A DNA stretch of 64,000 nt from Leptobrachium leishanense. Taxonomy: Eukaryota > Chordata > Amphibia > Anura > Megophryidae. The position numbers were made by a program, and so were the translations under genes. The notes beneath the pieces were generated by a model, which saw nothing but the letters and a program-made list of their open reading frames with translations, was not told the DNA's origin and did no database searches. Positions 57,697 through 64,000 of the stretch are shown here, piece after piece (the stretch's first letter is position 1; every line of letters starts with the position of its first letter). Where the stretch lies: assembly GCA_009667805.1 (NCBI GenBank), contig CM019063.1, positions 89,617,877 to 89,681,876 of the forward strand. Reading direction: 5' to 3'.

Positions 57697-57882
57697 CATG
57701 CATTTCACTTGCTGAAGACAAAACTGAAGGGAAAATGCCCCAAGAACAAGCAGGAACTGAAGACAGTTGCAGTAGAGGGCTGGCAGAGCATCACCAGGGA
57801 TGAAACCCAGCGTCTGGTGATGTCTATGCGTCCCAGACTTCAGGCTGTGGTTGACTGCAAAGGATTTGCAACCAAGTATTAA

Positions 57883-59061
57883 CCCCTTAGTGACCGGGCG
57901 GTTTTACACAAATCCGTCTTTTAGTGACCGCTGCTGTTTTTACGTTTCTGCGCTGTTAGTGTTTAGGTCAAATTTTCCTCTTACTCGTTTATTCAACCCA
58001 CACATATTATACACCCTTTTTCCCGCCATTAAATGGACTTTTCTAGAAATACCATTATTTCCATCATATCGAATAATTTACTATAAAAAAAATATGAAAT
58101 ATGAGGAAAAAAATGGTAAAAACACACTTTTTTCTAATTTAATCCCCAAAATCTACAACCACCCAAAACGACCCCGGCTAAATAGGTTCAAAATTTTGTC
58201 CCGAGACTAGAAATACCCAATTTTTACATGCGTTTGCTTTTTAACCCCTTCACTGCTGAGACAGTTCACCTATGTGCGCTGCGCTCATTCTGACCATTTT
58301 GTGCTAATTATTTTTAGATGACAGCCTAGGTCCTATTTAATTAAACCCCCCCCCAGACAAAAAAAACTTTTAAAAAAAAACCATTTTTTTATTTTATTTA
58401 ATTTTTTTATTATTTTTCTTTTATTTAATTTTTTATTTTTTTATTTTTTTTTAAAACCAAACCTGGTCATGTTTGGTATCATTTGAAAGGCCATAATCCA
58501 TCTATCCACAATCCATCTAGCTGCCATGGATCGGGAGATAAAGGGATCCTTAGGATCCCCTTATCTCTACATGGCAGCTAGAGGGTTAACTGGCCCACTG
58601 ACATCCTCACACATATGGTGAGGTTGTCAGTGGGTGGGGGGGGACCTGGAGGCTTGGCTGACATCCAAGATGTCAGCCCCCCTCCAGGTTTGAATCGCGT
58701 TTTGGTGCCAATTGGCGCCGCAACGTGATCTCCCCTCTCCAGCGGTGCAAACGGCATCTCCCTAGCTTCAATGGTTGGGGAGATAGAGGGCTCCGAAGGA
58801 GCCCCCCCTCCCCTCCATTGAAATCCATGGGGACGCCTGCTGATGACGTCACCACGCAGCGTGGCGACGTCATCAGCCTCGCCTGCCCATGTAAATCACA
58901 TGGGCAGGCTTCCTCCCTGCCAGATCGCCGTGGGATCCGGCGAGGGAGGTGAGTATCGGGCGGGAGGGGGATTAGGCGCCGCTGACGTACCCTGTACGTC
59001 CGCGGGTCTAAGGGAGACCCGAGGACAAGACGTACAGGGTACGTCAGCGGCCTTTAAGGGG
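57883..59061. mobile_element. TTAA-target non-autonomous element (piggyBac-like ends)
   Basis: Starts CCCCTTAGTGACCGGGCGG and ends GGCCTTTAAGGGG, with TTAA at 57879-57882 and 59062-59065. The Tc1 host resumes as GAAAGGAAAGTTTGA. The CCCC/GGGG tips next to TTAA fit piggyBac-type ends. The interior has long A/T runs (58360-58450), a GC-rich part (58600-59040) with the palindrome CTGACGTACCCTGTACGTCC/ACGTACAGGGTACGTCAG, and no transposase frame. A second CCCCTTCACTGCTGAG tip near 58236 suggests a nested or duplicated start. Confidence 0.78.
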
Positions 59062-59320
59062 TTAAGAAAGGAAAGTTTGATTTATGATTATTATTCTGTC
59101 CCATAACCTTTGGTTCCTTAACGAGTGGGAGGCACATTTGCAAACTGCTGTAAGTCCTACACCGTTCACCTGAGTTGGATGTACATACCCTCAAATTAAA
59201 GCTGACAGTCTGCAGTTAAAGCACATTGTGTTTGTTTCATTCCAACTCCATTGCGGTGGTGTATAGAGCCAAAGATGTTAGAATTGTGTCAATGTCCCAA
59301 TATTTCTGGACCTGACTGTA

Positions 59321-60235
59321 TATATGTATATATATATTTAAAAATAATATGACCTTAAACTGTCATATATGTGATTTTACTGGTTTTAATTAAACATGCT
59401 TTATGGTCAGTCATAACTGCAGGAGCTGATCCAGAGCCTAGTCTAGGGGCACTGCCAGAAAATAAGTTGTTGCTTACAGAACTGACAATATTTTATTTAA
59501 CGTATCAGACAGTCCTAAAACAGCCGGTGCACTTGTGGAGGAAATCATACCCCAGGTCCTAGGCACCCATGGATCGGTGATAACGATCTTGTTTTTTGAT
59601 GTGCGTGAATTGATTCAAATACTATTTGTTCATTTAACATGCACCTCTAAGTGATTTTAATTTGTTGTAGGATTACCCTCTACCTTCTTCTTATTGTATA
59701 CTGCTTACGGGTTACCGGGAGCCCGCAGAGGGAAGATCCTAAGTGATTCAGTGTGTGTTTTTTTCTTTGCATATTTCACGCCTCTATGCTGAGGTCATGT
59801 TTAACCGCGTTTTGTAGCCATATTTTAATATATGACCCAGACATATTATATATCGTTCTTTCCGGCAGACTCAGCAGATTCATAATATGTCATTATTATA
59901 TGTATACGTCATGTACTGTCTGTATATTATAACAAAAAATGCAACAAAATTTGAATTTTCAATAATTTACAACGTGTAAAGTGTTTTTTTTTCACATTTT
60001 AACATGCGAGCATTAGCGTTTATATTTTCTACGGGGTGCGCTTGTTAAAAAAATTAGAAATGGGGATTCGTTAAATTTTTTGGGGGGGAAAGTTCGCTAC
60101 TTTTAACAAACGCACCGCATTCAAAAATCATTAGTGCAGCATCATTGTTCACATTATAATTGAAATGGGAACAATATTGCTGCATTAACAAAACAAAAAA
60201 AAAAAAACTTGTTTAATTTTTTTTTATAATTTTTT
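59321..60235. other. AT-rich stretch with no recognised gene
   Basis: TA runs near 59320-59340. Only short frames without motifs. Confidence 0.5.
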
Positions 60236-60406
60236 TTAAAAATATATATTTATTTATTTTTAACTTTTTACATGGTCATGTTTGGTATCATTGGAAAGGC
60301 CATGCTCTGGCCGATCCAACGATATCAAATTAACCCCTAGCTGCCACGGATCGGGAGATAGGGGGTTCATTGGATTGGGCGCGTCCATAGCAGCCAAGTG
60401 GTTAAT
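60236..60406. mobile_element. Fragment of the TTAA-target element family
   Basis: Shares TGGTCATGTTTGGTATCATT and AGCTGCCACGGATCGGGAGA with 58465-58540. It ends CCAAGTGGTTAA at a TTAA, where hAT coding sequence begins. The left limit is uncertain. Confidence 0.55.
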
Positions 60407-60757
60407 AATGTTGTCCAGCAGGGGAATATACAAAGATTTCCTGTAGTATTCTTCAATAGAGTCTACATTGTAATTCAATCTGTGCAATTGTCTATCTACA
60501 ACATGTTGCAATTTTAGTTCCACTCCAAGTTCTGATGCCAATTCTGTAGCCTTCATATGCAAAGTGGAAAAAATGCCATCAGCGTTACATCGCATATTCT
60601 CTAGGGTTGGCCTGGTATCAGTCAAACAGTCAGATGCACTTGTTAAATCAATTGTTGGTAATTGAAGGAAGGAACTGAGAGGTGGGGTTAGTTTCAGAAC
60701 ACTGATGAGTGATACCAAGGAATAGAGGAATTCTGCACTACACAGAGAATGTGTCAC
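60407..60757 (-). pseudogene. hAT transposase fragment (Tip100/ZMYM1-like)
   Basis: Minus-strand frame: FLYSLVSLISVLKLTPPLSS, then TRPTLENMRCNADGIFSTLH, and ELASELGVELKLQHVVDRQL HRLN with EEYYRKSLYIPLLDNIINHL. This order (a helical block, then the RQ.HR.N and YYR..LYIP.LD blocks) is typical of the middle of ZMYM1-like/Tip100 hAT transposases. It is cut at NHL by the TTAA-type fragment; no N-terminal zinc finger or C-terminal dimerisation domain is visible. Confidence 0.75.
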
Positions 60758-63690
60758 GTGGGCCTATGGCGGATGCCCGTGAAGGCCCTTTATAATATTC
60801 ATATTTAAGCCCTTGAGGCAGGTTAGTGGTTTGCTGCATATTGCAAGATCCAACACCACACACAACTGAACACAGAAACAAAAAGAGAGATAGTGCTGCA
60901 GACGGACATAAGGGGGAGCACTGCACTGGGTATGATTACTAATCTAAAACAGATTGCAGGGATGAGGGTAAACACAAAATGACATAAGGAAAAACAGAAT
61001 AAAACGTTCAAAGTGCTCGGCGCTATTTGTTTTATTTGTAGAACTATAATCGCTTTTGCTGCTCACCTAGTCAGGCGTACCCTTCACCTCAAAGAATTAA
61101 CACAGAAAAACATACATACGAAATGTATCTCATAGGGAGCGCAATATAATATATGCGTGTTAAGAAATATATACAGAGTGTATAACTTAGCTTATATGTA
61201 TCAGCATGGGGTTGGACCTTCCCATTCAGAAATTCTGTATCAAAATATATATCCTAGAAAGGAGAAACAAAAATCTGATTGCGTAACACTTGTATTGCAA
61301 AGGAGATGATCACACTCACAAAGGAGGATTCCCAAATGGCTCGTGTCAATTCGTCTGTAGGTCTCTTAGTAAGGGAGACCTCGCCCACGTTTGGATATCC
61401 TCAGATGGTCTTTCAATGGTATAGACACCTCAAAGAAAAAGTGTGTTGCTATGGTGTATTATCATTAACACATTAATATGTATAATATCCCAATAATGAT
61501 CAACTCACGTGGTTAAAAAATTAACGCGAGGGGTAAAACCATTTGCGCCGAATTCCGTATCACATAGCGCAACAACCGCGCGCAATCATCTACCGCGGGT
61601 GAACCTGCGCGAACCCTGCGTGAGCTTACTGTACTTCGCGAGTCCTATACTTAACATTGTGAGCACAAATGCGGATGTGTGCTGGTACGAGGATGGTATT
61701 ATAATCTATTTGCGGTAATTACTGCATAGCCTTTGCACATATAATTTTAGCAACTGCAAATAGCTGGTGCTAATGGCAAATTTTAACAACCTGGTTAACC
61801 CCGAAAAATCCAAGCCCATAAAAAGGATGCACCAAAGCACAGTGGCCCATTCAAATCATACCAACAAATACAATGGATGAAGTTGTGTGTGCATGTATTA
61901 TTGCTGCAGCATATATAGTATGCTCATTGACTTTGGCAGACGCAATTTGTTAACCAGAGATAGGTGTGTTTCTTAATTCTGATTGGCTGAATCGTGAAAA
62001 AAAACAGCATGCGCAAAGATTTTTGCGCGAGACGGTACTTTGCATGCATTTGGGCGCGACCTGTTTGCGCGCGCAATTGATCGGCGGATGAAAAAAGGCG
62101 CGAGGACTGTAATTCCGGCAGTGATTTGCGCGCGCAAAACTTTAACGCTAGGCGCAAAGATTTTCACTTTGAGCGAGGATTTTTGCGTTAAGAATGTAAT
62201 ATAGCCCTGAGATGGGGAGAAGACAAATGAAAAAAACTGGGACTGGAATAGGTATAGGGTCACATTAGTATTGCTATAAAATGAAAGGGGATGTAAACAT
62301 GCATAATTTCATTAACACAGAAAACACATAATGCATTCAAGTCATAGAATGTTTTAACTGTATGAATAAATTGTCACAACATCATTCAACTGAGGGTTTA
62401 ACCAGCCACCGATATTTACTACAATCAATGATGGATCTCATGTGCGTATCAACAATCATTCATTTCCTTTTCTAGCTTGCCTCCCTTCCCAAGCTGAAGA
62501 TGAAGGATAAAGTCCTGGAAGCAGTATCTGTCATCACGGGCGAGAAAAAAAAATATAGGATTAATATGTGCATGATACTTTAAGACATGTATTTTTCGTT
62601 CAAGCTTTTTAAATGTCACTTTAAGTCAATAAAACACTTTGTGAATTACATAAAGACAATTTGTACAAATGAGAAATACAACATATTCATAGAGAATGAA
62701 GTTAAAGAGATACAGACTGTACATCGCTGTCCTGTGTGGCGGCACAATTACAAGTACCGGCTGAAATACAGTGAGTAGAAGTGGCAGAAGTGTATATATC
62801 CATCTCCAAGGCACTCAGAAGTAAAACAAAAAAAAATGTATGACAAAATGTTTGAACATCACTAAAGAAACTTATTATATTAGGTCAAAACATTTCAGTT
62901 TGTGTAATGATCAATTTTAGATCTTATTATGCATAATCATTTGCTGCTGAAAGAGACAGTACATCTGGCACTTTCCAAATAAATGTCTGTAAAAATAACA
63001 AAGATAATTTGCTGCGCCTTAATGGCATAATTACAAAACTGTCTGTAAAATACATAAATTAGTTGCCGGCATTCAATTTTTGCAAGATTCTTCAATAAGG
63101 AATAATTGGCAGCATCCATAGTCTTACTGTACTTGATTTTAACTCTCAATAGTTAGTGAAAAACCTAATGCTGAAGTCCCCAGAAATCCCTGGTTCTATG
63201 TATGTGCATAAATTAATAAATTGTGTCCGTGAGTGATATGTTTTGTACTTTATTTAGAAATCCTCAAAATTGCATGCATAAGATGTGATATGGAACAAGT
63301 TGTGCTTCTTCCTCATCCGACCTGAAGAAGTTTACTTTTTTGGTGATCTGATGCTATCTATGGTATGCATTCCCTTGAATTAAAGGTAGAAGACTCATAC
63401 TGAATTCCGGTTGGGCAGTTGGGTCGCCGGCAAATAACCCAGCGGTCCATTCCCTAGAGCCAGGCGGGCTCTTGATCACGTGAGTGACATTTGGTAGAGG
63501 ACAATATATATACTTTATTGCACAGGTCACTATGTTTGTCTTTCTCTTTTATGTGTGAAGATATTGGAAGAAGAGTGGAAACAATTCTGGGAACTTTTTG
63601 AGACATTTCCTCCTCTGATGGGACATTGTAATCACTACACATTGTTTATATTATGTATGTATATTTGTTATTCTGTAAAAAAACATGTGT
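60758..63690. other. Unannotated DNA with a CpG-rich block
   Basis: 61515-61660 and 62000-62190 are rich in GCGC/TTTGCGCG motifs and start or end with TTAACGCGAGG- and TTTTTGCGTTAA-like sequence, perhaps the two ends of an uncharacterised non-autonomous element of about 0.67 kb (61518-62192). No gene or array is seen elsewhere. Confidence 0.4.
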
Positions 63691-63769
63691 GTTAAGCTTG
63701 TAACTCCCTACAGTCCAATGCTGGGGACACCCAAAAACCCTGTACAATACACAGATATATATGCATGTT

Positions 63770-63855
63770 GTTATATATCTGTGTATTTGTTATTCTGTCT
63801 CCCATTGTACAGCGCTAAGGAATTTTTTGAGGCTTCATAAATACTTGTAACTGTA
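63770..63855 (+). mobile_element. LINE 3'-tail fragment
   Basis: Contains TTCTGTCTCCCATTGTACAG and GGCTTCATAAATACTTGTAA, as in the tails at 8129-8273 and 11135-11290. Confidence 0.55.
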
Positions 63856-64000
63856 ACTGGTACTTTTATGAAAATATTATAGTCTGTTAATCCCTGTCCA
63901 TCCCTTACTTAAAGTGGTATACTAAGTACTATAAAAACGTCAGCTTTTTAGATTGATTATAGTGCAATTATCGTGTCCCGGAAGTCTCCGTTTTTAAAAT

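Larger units (their letters stand above)
51926..57882 (+). pseudogene. Tc1-like transposase, interrupted
   Basis: Starts at ATG 51926 (MRSKGLSLSVKQAIIRLKKQ) with the paired-like DNA-binding domain (REIARTLGVAKTTVWNVLKK, RPGTPRKTTVVDD). A frameshift near 52212 precedes STIKRRLHQSEYRGFTTRC; D is in [13 protein letters not shown] second shift near 52545 precedes DDVTADKSSRMN; the second D is in MDNDPKHT. The third catalytic position reads LNSIKHAF, so the expected E is K. The PLE interrupts at HAFHL. From 57712 the tail continues as KTKLKGKCPKNKQELKT to ATKY with TAA at 57880-57882. Confidence 0.9.
51568..59318 (+). mobile_element. Tc1/mariner element split by a PLE and a TTAA element
   Basis: Ends CAGTCAGGTCCAGAAATATT and its complement, each next to TA (51566-51567, 59319-59320). 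The inverted repeats match for more than 200 bp (to about CCTCCCACTTGTTAAGG). The transposase is broken by two frameshifts, by the PLE at 52796-57696 and, at its stop codon, by the element at 57883-59061. Without inserts it would be about 1.65 kb, normal for Tc1. Confidence 0.92.

Overview
This window looks like intergenic, transposon-packed DNA from an animal nucleus, most likely an amphibian (frog). The reasons are Tc1/mariner elements with frog/fish-type ends, a Tx1-like L1 LINE, L2/CR1 LINE tails, a Penelope-like element (PLE) with a hammerhead ribozyme, a BEL/Pao LTR element, hAT, Harbinger, Kolobok- and piggyBac-like short elements, and a Helitron. No host gene, tRNA, rRNA or CRISPR array was recognised. 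The species call is inference; the element calls rest on motifs, terminal repeats and target-site duplications (TSDs) read from the sequence.

Layout. 1-910: 3' part of a Tc1 element cut by the window edge. 3258-3640: L2/CR1 LINE tail. 3835-5409: 1.6 kb non-autonomous hAT with an 8-bp TSD. 6744-8469: complete but frameshifted Tc1 element on the minus strand. 9062-10516: non-autonomous Helitron on the minus strand, filled by an 18-20 bp minisatellite and GC-rich palindromes. 12000-13266: L1/Tx1 3' fragment. 15496-18085: one end of a TAGGGATGAGC-type element (here P1) carrying a long-palindrome element, a Harbinger MITE and a CAGGGTTATT-ended element (family Q). 19338-19745: 55-bp tandem repeat. 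20127-22890: a Tc1 remnant holding a Q copy, which holds a hAT element, which holds the same minisatellite as the Helitron. 23683-24577: a further Q copy in reverse orientation. 25287-26012: L2-like LINE. 30706-39167: a second TAGGGATGAGC-type element (P2) with an 8-bp TSD; inside it are a nearly full-length L1/Tx1 (31000-37125) and the same palindrome-plus-Harbinger combination as in P1. 41199-49317: a Q copy holding a BEL/Pao retrotransposon (41648-48870), which in turn holds a smaller LTR retrotransposon (43595-47675) with one long open frame encoding a SAP-like domain. 51568-59318: a Tc1 element split by a PLE (52796-57696) and by a TTAA-site element (57883-59061). 60260-60757: hAT (Tip100/ZMYM1-like) transposase fragment. 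The rest is AT-rich DNA with few recognisable features.

How the parts relate. Nearly all the structure is nested insertion, and several joins can be read to the base because the host element resumes after the TSD. The most unusual points are: (a) one minisatellite unit expanded inside two unrelated transposons; (b) a family of CAGGGTTATT-ended elements whose copies keep subterminal hairpins although the stem sequences differ; (c) two P copies sharing the same nested insertions, implying that a composite was amplified; (d) an LTR element with tRNA-Leu primer site, polypurine tract and one long SAP-domain frame but no polymerase; (e) a PLE hammerhead ribozyme with a long, nearly perfect stem I.
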